48,979 nucleotides of DNA, from assembly GCA_023667095.1 (NCBI GenBank), contig JAMPAT010000023.1, positions 8,303 to 57,281 of the forward strand, given 5' to 3'. The stretch comes from Bacteroidales bacterium (GTDB taxonomy: Bacteria > Bacteroidota > Bacteroidia > Bacteroidales > UBA932). The notes under the pieces were generated by a model that did no database searches, was not told the origin of the DNA, and worked only from the letters and a program-made list of their open reading frames with translations. Below, piece by piece: positions 18,020-27,040 of this stretch. A program made the position numbers and the translations under genes. The first letter of the stretch is position 1. Each line of letters starts with the position of its first letter.

Positions 18020-19258
18020 TTATTTCAAAGGAAGCTCAACATCCTTCCATACAATTGAGGAAGCTGACTGGAGGTCGTTTCCAAATCCTGAATAATCCTT
18101 TACAGTACTGCCATTCTTGTCATTGAACTTCCAGTAGGCAACCAGGCCAGCCATCTGTGAAGGGTCTTTTGTATTTATCTTGTAGAAATGATTCGGTGCG
18201 TTGATTTCCTCCTCAGTCAAGGCCCTGTTCCACATCCTGACCTCAGCCATTGAACCATTGAAAGAGCGGTCGTTATCATAGGAATAGCCCACCCAGAAAC
18301 AACGAGGCTGATTATCTGACTCATCTGAATGCTTGACTTTAAAATTGACAGACTTCAATTGTATATCTCCACCAGAGAAATCTCCAGAAGCCTTCATCTT
18401 ACCGTCAAGATATACCTTTACAATGCCGCGGTCAAAAGTAACTGCGATATGATACCAACGGTCAAGATTCAATTTTAAGGCAGGATCTGAGACATTGTTC
18501 CTATACGTTGTGTTATTCACATCATCACGCTTTGCGGTTGCTATCTGAATCTGGTTTTTGGGAATCGTTGTATCACCGACACGGATAAGGAATAAATCCT
18601 CTATGCCCATTATAGTATTGATATTGCTGTCATTGTTGAATGCCGTTGCCTTTACAAGAGCCTCCATTGTAAACTCTTCCATATCTGCAACTTCATCAAA
18701 TTCGCTCCAGTCCGGCCATGCGCAATTCTTGTAAAGGTCAGCCACGACATTAATCAAGGAAGCCTCCTTGATAACAAGGTACATGGTTCTTGCCGACTCG
18801 AGGACAGCAGGACCGTCAGTTGATTCTATGGTAACCGGAAGAATATAATTCTCAGAATAGTCAAGTCCAAGAAGGCCTGTAAGCCTGCAATTCAAGGAAT
18901 TGCTCTTAATACTCCCGGCAGGAATCTTTACAGAGAAAGACTGTAGCTCATAATTGCTTTCCGGAAGCAGTTTTGCGTTATCATCATAATATGCCATTCG
19001 ATAACGGTCAATCAACTCAGGAGCGACACGGAAAGTGACATTTACATCTTTATTTTCCAAATCAGACATTGCGACAGAAAGTTCTGCTGTCATTTCGTTG
19101 ACTTTCTCGTCAGTCTGCACCCTATACTGCTCAGCAAAAGTATTTGCTGAGATGAACACCTTGTTTTCAAAATCATGCGTTCCTTCGCCTTTTGAGCATC
19201 CGATGCAAAGCAGTACAGCTGAAACACTGATGAATAATTTTATTATTGTATTTTTCAT
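18020..19258 (-). CDS. DUF1735/LamG surface glycan-binding lipoprotein
   Basis: About 412 residues from Met at 19258 (MKNTIIKLFISVSAVLLCIGC, lipobox Cys21). An N-terminal DUF1735-like domain (about 30-165) carries the usual S-N-Y-E-L region, and a LamG_3 domain follows (about 185-410), with FWVGYSYDND, VRMWNRALTEEEIN and GLVAYWKFNDKNGS. The C-terminal half is clearly related to the LamG half of the last operon gene. It lies between the pseudo-GH18 and the true GH18 genes with very short spacers. No catalytic motif is seen; the likely role is to hold N-glycan at the surface for the endoglycosidase and transporter. Confidence 0.82.
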   Translation of the reverse strand: MKNTIIKLFISVSAVLLCIGCSKGEGTHDFENKVFISANTFAEQYRVQTDEKVNEMTAELSVAMSDLENKDVNVTFRVAPELIDRYRMAYYDDNAKLLPESNYELQSFSVKIPAGSIKSNSLNCRLTGLLGLDYSENYILPVTIESTDGPAVLESARTMYLVIKEASLINVVADLYKNCAWPDWSEFDEVADMEEFTMEALVKATAFNNDSNINTIMGIEDLFLIRVGDTTIPKNQIQIATAKRDDVNNTTYRNNVSDPALKLNLDRWYHIAVTFDRGIVKVYLDGKMKASGDFSGGDIQLKSVNFKVKHSDESDNQPRCFWVGYSYDNDRSFNGSMAEVRMWNRALTEEEINAPNHFYKINTKDPSQMAGLVAYWKFNDKNGSTVKDYSGFGNDLQSASSIVWKDVELPLK

Positions 19259-19266
19259 AACGAAAA

Positions 19267-20277
19267 TCATTTAAGTTCCTGTCCCAAGGCAGGATTCATT
19301 ACAGTAATCGCTTTACGTGTTATAGCATAAGTTCCTGAAACAAGATAGTCATCTGCCATATTATCTACACAAATGCCAGCACGGCCATACTCTGAATCTG
19401 CTTCGAGGACCCATTGTGCAGCAACTACCGGCTGTGCATCATACCCTTTCTGCTGAGGATATTCCTCACATGGCACATTTACCTCTACTATGACACTGTT
19501 CTTCTTTGCTCCAAGTATCCTGCAGTAACGCTGCATTACCCTTGTAATCTCTCCTGACGAGTACTCCGTTCCTGCGGGGAAAATTACATATTGGCAATCA
19601 GCAAAGAAATTCCTGTCCAATATGTTAAGTGTAAGGCCGCTAAAAATCATAGTCTTACCTGGATGGCTACCTCTCCATTTGTTTACAGCAGCCATGAATG
19701 CCTCCTGACCGGCCTTACCTGTACCTACTGTATTGCCGGTATATGACACCATAATGCCATCAAGGCCATACTGGTCACAGCACGATAGCTGCAATTCTGT
19801 GTTTTCTGTAATATATGCACAAAATTCTTCCTCTGTACCGGCTGGAGCACCTTCTTCCTTGGCATCCTCCATAGCCTGCCATGCATTGCTTATCTGCATA
19901 TAGTCGACATCACAGATTGTCCTTGTTCCCTTTTTAGCATACACTTCTGAAACTTCCTGCGCTATAGACGGGAAAAGATTGACCGCATTGTGTATACAGA
20001 TATAATCTGCACTGTCAGGCATTGACATCAGATGCTGGCTTTGGCTTATCGGCTGTGTGTCAATTCCATTCATTGTCACAATGGTAATTTTATGCTCAGA
20101 CTCCTTGAAAGCACGTAAATCTTCAAGATATTTTTCTGATGGCACCTTTGCTCCGTTTCCAAGGTCTATAACCTGAGGCTCTGTCCATTTTGAACACCCA
20201 TATGCCATAGAGAGACACACTGCTAAAAACAGAAACGGACAATTGGAGCGTAAAATATTATTTATCATCATTTTCAT
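19267..20277 (-). CDS. GH18-fold lipoprotein, catalytically dead (glycan-binding)
   Basis: A 336-residue lipoprotein (signal ending SMAYGC, Cys28) with a GH18-like barrel. The strand that should carry DGxxxDxE reads DGIMVSYT: Asp173 is kept, but the second Asp is Ser178 and the acid Glu is Thr180, so hydrolysis is not expected. It occupies the SusE/F position right after susD (11-bp gap). In the Bacteroides high-mannose N-glycan PUL the equivalent gene is a GH18-like surface glycan-binding protein, which fits here. It probably positions N-glycan for the active GH18 two genes downstream. Confidence 0.85.
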   Translation of the reverse strand: MKMMINNILRSNCPFLFLAVCLSMAYGCSKWTEPQVIDLGNGAKVPSEKYLEDLRAFKESEHKITIVTMNGIDTQPISQSQHLMSMPDSADYICIHNAVNLFPSIAQEVSEVYAKKGTRTICDVDYMQISNAWQAMEDAKEEGAPAGTEEEFCAYITENTELQLSCCDQYGLDGIMVSYTGNTVGTGKAGQEAFMAAVNKWRGSHPGKTMIFSGLTLNILDRNFFADCQYVIFPAGTEYSSGEITRVMQRYCRILGAKKNSVIVEVNVPCEEYPQQKGYDAQPVVAAQWVLEADSEYGRAGICVDNMADDYLVSGTYAITRKAITVMNPALGQELK

Positions 20278-20288
20278 AGCTGATCATA

Positions 20289-21959
20289 TTAATTCTGGTA
20301 AGTAGGATTATTCTGCTTACAGTCGAACCACAGGCGCGTAGCCATCTCATCTCCAGACTTTGTATTCAATGTATTCTCCTTATTGAGAAGATTGGTTACA
20401 GCATCCTGATAATAAACAGCATTGGATGAAATTTCGTCTGTCGGATATTTCATTCTGCGTGCACCTGTCTTGTTGTCAACCTTTCCACCACTCTTGTTTC
20501 CGGTATCGGTACCAGGAAGAAGCCTTGGATATCCTGTACGTCTCCAGTCAGCCCAAGCCTCATTTCCAAGAAGCCAGTTTGCAATCCATTTCTGTGTAAT
20601 TATCCGTTCCTGCTTTTCTTCTACAGAAGCGGCATCATCCCATTTAACTGTAATTGTTGAACCTGTAGCACCGCTTTCTATGCCAGGGGCAGAATATGAA
20701 GCAGGCTGAGATATCGTCTCCATGTAGCTGTCTGCACCTGAGACACCCCATTGCGCAAAAGAGAGCTGGATACCTCTTGAATATGCCTCTGCAGCACTTG
20801 TCCCCATATCATAGCCAAAAACAGCGACAGCTTCAGCTTCGAGGAAAGCAACTTCTGCTGCCACCATCCAGTTTGCTGCATCAGAAGGGCCTATTTTCAC
20901 TCCAGAAAATTTATGTCCCAAGTCAGTATGGTTCGGTATTGAAATACAACGTCTGAGACCTACATACATATCTGAGATACCATCCTCCGCTGAAAATTCA
21001 GACGGTGTGAAATATTTTTCCCTGCGTGGATCGTTATAGCCGTTCATATAGCAGATGATATCTGCAGCAACATGTGAATCTCCACCCTCTGTCGTACAAG
21101 GTGTTTCTTCTGTATCCTTATGCTTGGACAGCATATTGTATTCTACAGATTTATCAATCGGATTACCATCAGTTCCCCATGAAGAGAACATTGCGTTGTC
21201 TTCATTATTGCGTATAACCCCTACTTCATGTCTTACAGCTGATTCCGCCATCTTACGTGACAACTCAGGATTGGCATAGGAAATCCTCATTGCCAGACGA
21301 AGTTTAAGGGAGTTTGCAAACTTTATCCATTTCTCCACATTACCGCCATAGATAACATCAGCTGAAGCAGAAAAATTATTGCTCCTGTTTGGCATCAGTA
21401 CATCTATTGCGTTATCAAGCTCCTCAAACATCCTGGTATATACCTCCTCCTGAGAATCATACTGGACATTAATCTCACCATGCTGCCCAATCTTTGAATA
21501 TGGCATAGGGCCATACGTATCTGTCACACGGTGCATTGCAGTGACCTTGATGATATCGGCAACTGCATAGAGGACCGGATCATCTGTAACCTGATGCAGC
21601 TGCCTATAATTAGAATAGACTACAGGTATAATCCTGTCTGACTTCATAAGAACATTAGTCCAGTTGTCTGTCGGATTATAATTGGAAATAGTATTTGCCC
21701 AACCGTTATTGGCATCAGCAAGATAACCACCCATAGTACCACCGAGAAGACACTCCGTGAACTGTGTCGTATTCACATCAGGAGATATTACTCCATTAGC
21801 CATTCCCATCAATGCAGCCCTCACAGCATATCCGTCACGCTGCATTTCATCATCAGTAACACCATATGGATTACTGTTTATATTCAGATAGTTGCCTGTA
21901 CACGCCACTCCTGCTGCAAAAGCAGCGGCAAGAACAAAGTACCTTATTATATTGTTCAT
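20289..21959 (-). CDS. SusD/RagB family nutrient-binding lipoprotein
   Basis: About 556 residues from Met at 21959, with a lipoprotein signal (FAAGVACTGNYLNINSNPYG; Cys20). TPR-like helices carry typical SusD patterns: YSNYRQLHQVTDDPVLYAVADIIKVTAMHRVTDTYGPMPYSKIG, and the C-terminal GNEAWADWRRTGYPRL, a near-universal SusD signature. SusD forms a lid on the SusC barrel and binds the glycan. It sits 18 bp downstream of susC. If susC is truly frameshifted off, SusD would be made without its partner unless translation of the downstream cistron also suffers. Confidence 0.93.
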   Translation of the reverse strand: MNNIIRYFVLAAAFAAGVACTGNYLNINSNPYGVTDDEMQRDGYAVRAALMGMANGVISPDVNTTQFTECLLGGTMGGYLADANNGWANTISNYNPTDNWTNVLMKSDRIIPVVYSNYRQLHQVTDDPVLYAVADIIKVTAMHRVTDTYGPMPYSKIGQHGEINVQYDSQEEVYTRMFEELDNAIDVLMPNRSNNFSASADVIYGGNVEKWIKFANSLKLRLAMRISYANPELSRKMAESAVRHEVGVIRNNEDNAMFSSWGTDGNPIDKSVEYNMLSKHKDTEETPCTTEGGDSHVAADIICYMNGYNDPRREKYFTPSEFSAEDGISDMYVGLRRCISIPNHTDLGHKFSGVKIGPSDAANWMVAAEVAFLEAEAVAVFGYDMGTSAAEAYSRGIQLSFAQWGVSGADSYMETISQPASYSAPGIESGATGSTITVKWDDAASVEEKQERIITQKWIANWLLGNEAWADWRRTGYPRLLPGTDTGNKSGGKVDNKTGARRMKYPTDEISSNAVYYQDAVTNLLNKENTLNTKSGDEMATRLWFDCKQNNPTYQN

Positions 21960-21977
21960 ATACATAATGGTTCTCCT

Positions 21978-24851
21978 TTAGAATTTAAGTCTGAGATTGA
22001 ATCCGAAATTGCGTGTATTAGGCATCATGAAATAGTCAATTCCCTGATAATAGTTCCCTGTCGTCGCTATTGACTCCGGATCAAAAGGAGCCTTGTTGTA
22101 AATCATCCATAGATTACGTCCAACAAGCTGCAGGGTAAGTTCACAGACATCATTCAACATTTTACGCGGGAAAGTATAGCCAATTGACGCTTCCTGCAAA
22201 CGCACATTTGTTGCCGAATATGTATAATACTGCGGTATTACATCACCGCCAGCGACTTTGGTGTACCATTCATTCGGATCAATGACATCTCCGCCATTGA
22301 TGGACATCATTCCATTGTCCCTTGCCATCGCTGTTGCTTCCGATACCCCATAGTAATCCAGAACGGCCTGTGTGCGTGAGAATACAACTCCTCCGATACG
22401 TGCAGAAAGCATGAAGCCGAAATTGAAATTTCCGACACGGAAATCATTGCGCCATGCCATATTGGCCTTAGGGAGCACGCTGCCCAGCTTGACATAGTCT
22501 TCCATATTGTCAAAAGTCTCTGTCAGCAGATCTCCGTTGCCGTCCACAAAAAGGCAACCATTGTCATCCCTTACTACATCGGCACGTGAATAAAGGTCTC
22601 CCAATGTTCCGCCTGTCTTGAGAAGGAATCGGGCATTTCCCAGTCCTCCCATATTCAGTGAAGGTATGTTCAGCAATTCTCCTGTAACAGGGTTCTCTAC
22701 ATTCTCAGCCAATGACAATATTTTGTTCCTGTTTGTTGAGAATGTATAATTACTGCTCCAATTGAATATGCCCCATGTCTTGTCAAAGCCAAGGGCCAGC
22801 TCAAATCCTTCATTAAGGACATCACCGGACTGGATAGGAATCTTAGAATATCCTGAGCCAGTTGAAATTTCCGGAAAGAATGTCTGGTTTCTTGTATTGG
22901 TCCTATAATATGTAGCATCCAGGTTAAACCATTCAAGGAACCTCATTGTAAGTCCGACCTCCCATGAAGAAGTTCTCTCTGGCTTCAGGTTCACAGGATA
23001 AGATGTATCTGTAGACCATGAATTACCTTTATCAGGCCATTCATGCAGAGGATTGGCGAGCCAGCGTTCAAAAGAAGAGCCAACAGAAGCGAAAGACGCC
23101 CTCAACTTAACATATTCCAACTGCTTAGGCATATTTGGGATAATCTGCGAAAGAACGACAGACGCTCCAACTGACGGATAGAAATAAGACTTTACAGTAG
23201 AACGTGTACCGGCCAACTGTGAAGGCCAGTCATTACGCCCGGTCAAAGTAAGGTAATATGTACTTTTGAAGCCGACTTCAGCAGAAGCATAGACAGACTG
23301 TGTCTGCTCTCTCCAGCCTGACTGCTTCTTGACCATTGTTGCCTGATCTATTGCAAAGACATTGAAGATATTAGGAATGTTATCTGCTGCAATTGCTCCC
23401 CTATTTGAGAACAGATCATTCTTCATATCAGTAATAGATGCACCTATATTCGCATGGAAGCTCCAGTTTTCCCATGTCTTGTTTATGTCCAGGAGTGCAT
23501 CTGCATAGACTTGTCTGTCATCCGAAATTTCCTCACCGAAAAGACCATTGTTGGATTTTTCGGTAAGCTGGGTATTTGTTGTTGCATAGAACTTTTCCGT
23601 GTACTTGTTATGGGAATTATCTATACGCACACGTCCTGACAGAGTCAACCAGTCAAGGATTTCATATGAAAGTCCAGCTGATAGCATATATCTGTTTTTC
23701 CTGTTCTGACGGAGATTCCTATGATTAATCCAATATGGATTCTGCATTGTCATACCTCCATCTCCAACAGGCCAATATTGCGTGTATATCTTTCTGGTAA
23801 CATCATACCTTTCATACATGACGATATCATTCCAGTCATTTCCACGAGGGAAAAGATATGCTCCGACCAATGGATTGTTATATGTACCCTGGTTCGTCAT
23901 ATTCAAGTCATCCTGAATGATATAGCTTGCAGATACATCAAGCGTCATCTTATCTTTCAGGAATTTTGTGGTATTGCGGAATGTAAAATTATAACGGTTA
24001 TAGCCGTTATTCGGGACATTTCCCAAAGAATTTACAGCTGCTGCTGAGAGATATGTCTGATTTTTTGCATTTCCGGTAGAGAGAGAAACACTTTCTGTTC
24101 CGGTTACTCCCATGCGGAAATAATCCCGTCCTGGATTATATCCCATAAAATTCGCATCATTCAGCCTATTCCCCCAGCTGCGGAGAGTTGAGCCTTCCGA
24201 ATTGCTATAGTCTCCGGTCCCGTAACGGTTCTGGAACCTAGGGAGTATGAATGGATTGAAAATTTCTGTATTGCTTGAAACCGTTACAGAAGTCTTGCCT
24301 TCAAGTCCCTTTTTCGTGTTAATGACAATTGCACCATTGGCAGCGGCCGAGCCATAAAGTGCCGCAGCTGCAGCACCTGTAAGTACAGTCATTGACTCAA
24401 TATCCTCAGGGTTAATATCAGCAACCGGATCTGTTGCACCCCTGGAATCAAACTCAGTACCGGCATCGCGTGCTGCCGTGTACATAGGTACACCGTCAAT
24501 CACATATAAGGCATTGGATGATTTGGAAATTGATTTCTGTCCACGCATCACAACCTTTGATGCTCCACCGACTCCAGAAGAAGATGCATTGATAACAAGA
24601 CCTGCAACCTTACCGTTCAATGAATTGACAAAGTTTGCATCCTTATTTGCAAGAAGTTCATCCGAATTCACCTGCTGCACATTATATGAAAGAGCTTTCT
24701 CGGAACGCTTGATACCGAGTGCGGTCACCACTGTTGCCTCCATTACGATGGCATCGTCCTGCATTGTCACATCAAAGACCCTGCGCAGGCCGATCGGAAG
24801 TTCAACTGTAGTGTAGCCGAGACAGGAAAACTCCAATGATGAGCTCTCCAT
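21978..24851 (-). CDS. SusC-type TonB-dependent transporter, main part after frameshift
   Basis: This covers the plug and 22-strand barrel of a SusC transporter. The in-frame coding stretch continues back beyond this ATG to the G-run at 24996-25004. There it reads PTDNTVSGTVIDATGYPVIG, a carboxypeptidase-regulatory domain, then the TonB-box-like TVVTALG and the plug (VRG-like VVMRGQKSIS, NALYVIDGVPM). The C-terminus ends in NFGFNLRLKF, an outer-membrane barrel signal. The N-terminal signal peptide and STN domain are in another frame at 24958-25332; dropping one G from the G9 run would fuse them into about 1,117 residues. As given, this part lacks its own signal peptide and could not be exported. 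Confidence 0.9.
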   Translation of the reverse strand: MESSSLEFSCLGYTTVELPIGLRRVFDVTMQDDAIVMEATVVTALGIKRSEKALSYNVQQVNSDELLANKDANFVNSLNGKVAGLVINASSSGVGGASKVVMRGQKSISKSSNALYVIDGVPMYTAARDAGTEFDSRGATDPVADINPEDIESMTVLTGAAAAALYGSAAANGAIVINTKKGLEGKTSVTVSSNTEIFNPFILPRFQNRYGTGDYSNSEGSTLRSWGNRLNDANFMGYNPGRDYFRMGVTGTESVSLSTGNAKNQTYLSAAAVNSLGNVPNNGYNRYNFTFRNTTKFLKDKMTLDVSASYIIQDDLNMTNQGTYNNPLVGAYLFPRGNDWNDIVMYERYDVTRKIYTQYWPVGDGGMTMQNPYWINHRNLRQNRKNRYMLSAGLSYEILDWLTLSGRVRIDNSHNKYTEKFYATTNTQLTEKSNNGLFGEEISDDRQVYADALLDINKTWENWSFHANIGASITDMKNDLFSNRGAIAADNIPNIFNVFAIDQATMVKKQSGWREQTQSVYASAEVGFKSTYYLTLTGRNDWPSQLAGTRSTVKSYFYPSVGASVVLSQIIPNMPKQLEYVKLRASFASVGSSFERWLANPLHEWPDKGNSWSTDTSYPVNLKPERTSSWEVGLTMRFLEWFNLDATYYRTNTRNQTFFPEISTGSGYSKIPIQSGDVLNEGFELALGFDKTWGIFNWSSNYTFSTNRNKILSLAENVENPVTGELLNIPSLNMGGLGNARFLLKTGGTLGDLYSRADVVRDDNGCLFVDGNGDLLTETFDNMEDYVKLGSVLPKANMAWRNDFRVGNFNFGFMLSARIGGVVFSRTQAVLDYYGVSEATAMARDNGMMSINGGDVIDPNEWYTKVAGGDVIPQYYTYSATNVRLQEASIGYTFPRKMLNDVCELTLQLVGRNLWMIYNKAPFDPESIATTGNYYQGIDYFMMPNTRNFGFNLRLKF

Positions 24852-24957
24852 GCCCTCGGGAAGGACGAAAGAGAATTTTCCGTCCAGGTCAGTGCTGGTG
24901 CCGACGGTTGTACCCTTGATCAGGACACCTACACCGATTACAGGATATCCGGTAGCG

Positions 24958-25332
24958 TCAATGACTGTACCTGATACGGTATTGTCTGTAGGCTGCCCCC
25001 CCCCTGTCGGATTTTACAGTTTTCCTGAAGAGGACAATATGCGCGGATTCAATCCTGAAATCCACATCCTTGCCTGCGAAAAGGACCTTGAGGGTCTCCT
25101 CAACGCTCTTCGCTGTAACATTGATGCTCACTTTCTGCTTTACATCAATGTCCTTATTCAAAAACACATAGTCAGTCTGCTGCTCTATGCTGTGCATAAC
25201 CTGCTCAAGAGGCACGTCTGTCATCTTGATGGACACAAGTCCCTGTCCGGCTGCGACAGCCGGGAAGGCACCCATGAACAGGACAACGGCGGCAAACATC
25301 CTGACAACTCCTGTTAAAATTTTTTTAGACAT
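24958..25332 (-). CDS. SusC N-terminal fragment: signal peptide plus STN domain (frameshifted)
   Basis: A 124-residue reading frame: signal peptide (MSKKILTGVVRMFAAVVLFMGAFPAVAAGQ region) followed by an STN domain at about 30-103 (DVPLEQVMHSIEQQTDYVFLNKDID ... IVLFRK). It then runs into KSDRGG and goes out of frame at the nine-G tract, ending 17 residues later. STN domains of SusC proteins contact the periplasmic part of FecR anti-sigma factors, and a fecR gene lies 51 bp upstream. This is the 5' part of one gene with 21978-24996, either phase-off, mutated or mis-sequenced. Confidence 0.9.
   Translation of the reverse strand: MSKKILTGVVRMFAAVVLFMGAFPAVAAGQGLVSIKMTDVPLEQVMHSIEQQTDYVFLNKDIDVKQKVSINVTAKSVEETLKVLFAGKDVDFRIESAHIVLFRKTVKSDRGGAAYRQYRIRYSH
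24996..25004 (-). repeat. G9 homopolymer at the SusC frameshift
   Basis: Nine C on the plus strand, read as nine G in susC. With eight G the reading frame becomes D-R-G-G-Q-P-T-D-N and runs on through the whole transporter. The run sits in the flexible linker between the STN domain and the regulatory/plug region. Confidence 0.95.
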
Positions 25333-25383
25333 ATTAAGAATATCTTGGTTTTAGTTAATGTCTGCCAATTGACAGGCCTTTGC

Positions 25384-26340
25384 CTATCTTATGGTTATAG
25401 TATTGGTCTCCGGATTCTTCTCATAGCTGAATGCATATGCCTCCTGGAGCAGGTGCAGCGCAAAGTCAACACCTTCAGCCACCCTTATCTTTCCACTCTG
25501 GTACCCAACTCCGAGACTGTCTTTCCTGTCTATTATGATATCTACTCCGTAGACATTTTCAAACCTGCACATAAGTTCCTCGAAATCAGCTCCTCCAAGG
25601 TTCACATATCCGTCCACCCAGCTGACGAAGTCTGCGGCAGATACCTTGCTCACAACCAGATGGTTGTCGATAAATTCCGCCCTCTCGTCAGGACTTAGTG
25701 TAACCTGGTCATTTTCCTCACCCAATGTAGACACCCTTACCTTTCCGTTAAGCAATGTTGCCGAGAATGAATTCGTCTCTTCATCCGCATAGACATTGAA
25801 CTCTGTTCCGAGCACCTCAACGTTCGACGCGAATGTCTCGACTACAAACGGATGCTTCTCATCATGCTTCACAGTCAGGAAAGCCTCTCCCGACAAATTC
25901 ACCCTACGCGTCTTCCTGTCGAAGACAAGAGGATATTCAAGCCTTGACCCTCCGTTCAGGCAGACTTCAGTCCCGTCCGACAAGGTCAATGACATCCTCT
26001 GTCCAGCAGGTACCTCAACGGCACTCATCCTTGTGGACAGGTCCCTGTACATTATTTCCTTCTCAATGAACATTCCTGCATACCACGCCCCGGCAACAAC
26101 GGCAACTGCAGCCGCTATCCTTGCAAAAGTCCTGAACACAGGCCGCTTCACAGGAATTACTGGTGCTGCCTTTTTCTCGCCATATCCGGACTCATGCAAA
26201 GCCATGGCGTTGAAAAGCATGTGCGCAGAATCATATTCCTTCTGGTGCGCAGAATCTTCTGTCAGCCATTCTGCAATATGTCCGACCTCCTCTGGAGTGG
26301 CCTGTCCGTTAAAATAATTATATAGTGTTTCGTCTTTCAT
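25384..26340 (-). CDS. FecR family anti-sigma factor
   Basis: A 318-residue inner-membrane anti-sigma factor. An N-terminal cytoplasmic segment (LYNYFNGQATPEEVGHIAEWL) binds the sigma factor, one transmembrane helix lies at about 72-92 (IAAAVAVVAGAWYAGMFI), and the periplasmic FecR domain (about 105-205; VPAGQRMSLTLSDGTEVCLNGGS, VEVLGTEFNVYA) and DUF4974-like C-terminus follow. It senses the STN domain of the SusC transporter and controls the ECF sigma factor. It is the first gene of the minus-strand operon. Unusually, its sigma partner is divergent across 110 bp instead of lying upstream in the same operon. Confidence 0.9.
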   Translation of the reverse strand: MKDETLYNYFNGQATPEEVGHIAEWLTEDSAHQKEYDSAHMLFNAMALHESGYGEKKAAPVIPVKRPVFRTFARIAAAVAVVAGAWYAGMFIEKEIMYRDLSTRMSAVEVPAGQRMSLTLSDGTEVCLNGGSRLEYPLVFDRKTRRVNLSGEAFLTVKHDEKHPFVVETFASNVEVLGTEFNVYADEETNSFSATLLNGKVRVSTLGEENDQVTLSPDERAEFIDNHLVVSKVSAADFVSWVDGYVNLGGADFEELMCRFENVYGVDIIIDRKDSLGVGYQSGKIRVAEGVDFALHLLQEAYAFSYEKNPETNTITIR

Positions 26341-26450
26341 GGTACACTTGATGTAATAGATAGACGAACGAAGAGAAAAGTTTTACAGAAAAAATTCAAT
26401 ATTTTTATAAAAATGTCCAAATTTGCAACAAATTCCTATCTTCCCATGAT
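26341..26450. promoter_or_regulatory. divergent intergenic region between fecR and the ECF sigma gene
   Basis: This 110-bp A/T-rich spacer must hold the promoters for both the PUL operon and the sigma gene. No full TTTG/TAnnTTTG pair is evident on either strand. That fits an operon promoter read by the ECF sigma itself rather than by the housekeeping sigma; this is inference. Confidence 0.45.
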
Positions 26451-27038
26451 ATGGCAAAGACAAATCTCAACATAAAAGGCCGGCTTACTGAAGAAAAGTT
26501 CGGCCTGCTCTTCAAAAGAAGCAGGCCGGTTTTCATCAGGATTGCCAACTCGTATGTACACGATATGCATGTAGCGGAGGACATCGTGGACGAGAGCTTT
26601 GTACGCCTGTGGGAGAAGCGCGATGAGATAATGACGGAGAACTATGAGGCCTATACTTTCCGCATCATCATCAACAAATGCCTTGACTACCTCAAACTGC
26701 AGCAGATACAGTCAGCTGCAAAGCAGAATATTGGAGATGCAGTATCAAGGATGCAGATGTACGACATCATTTCACTGCAGAGCTGCAATCCGGATTCACT
26801 GTTCGCATCAGAAGTTGAGGAACTTATACACAAATGCATTGACAGCATGCCATCAGTGACACGCGAGATTTTCATTGCCAACAGGTTCAACGGCATGACG
26901 TACAATGAGATTTCTGACAAGATGGGGATTCCTGTACGCCAGGTCACATCACATATCCAGTATGCACTCCGCATGCTCCGCCACGAACTACAGGACTATC
27001 TTGTCATGCTTGTATTCTTCATGATGTCCGGAATATAA
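26451..27038 (+). CDS. RNA polymerase ECF-type sigma-70 factor
   Basis: 195 residues. Region 2 spans about 22-90 (VHDMHVAEDIVDESFVRLWEKRDEI), and region 4 about 130-185, ending in the helix-turn-helix YNEISDKMGIPVRQVTSHIQYALRMLRHEL. The C-terminal tail LQDYLVMLVFFMMSGI is hydrophobic, as in many Bacteroidota sigma factors paired with FecR. It should activate the adjacent N-glycan PUL when FecR is signalled by the transporter. It is transcribed away from the operon it presumably controls. Confidence 0.9.
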   Translation: MAKTNLNIKGRLTEEKFGLLFKRSRPVFIRIANSYVHDMHVAEDIVDESFVRLWEKRDEIMTENYEAYTFRIIINKCLDYLKLQQIQSAAKQNIGDAVSRMQMYDIISLQSCNPDSLFASEVEELIHKCIDSMPSVTREIFIANRFNGMTYNEISDKMGIPVRQVTSHIQYALRMLRHELQDYLVMLVFFMMSGI

Positions 27039-27040
27039 AG

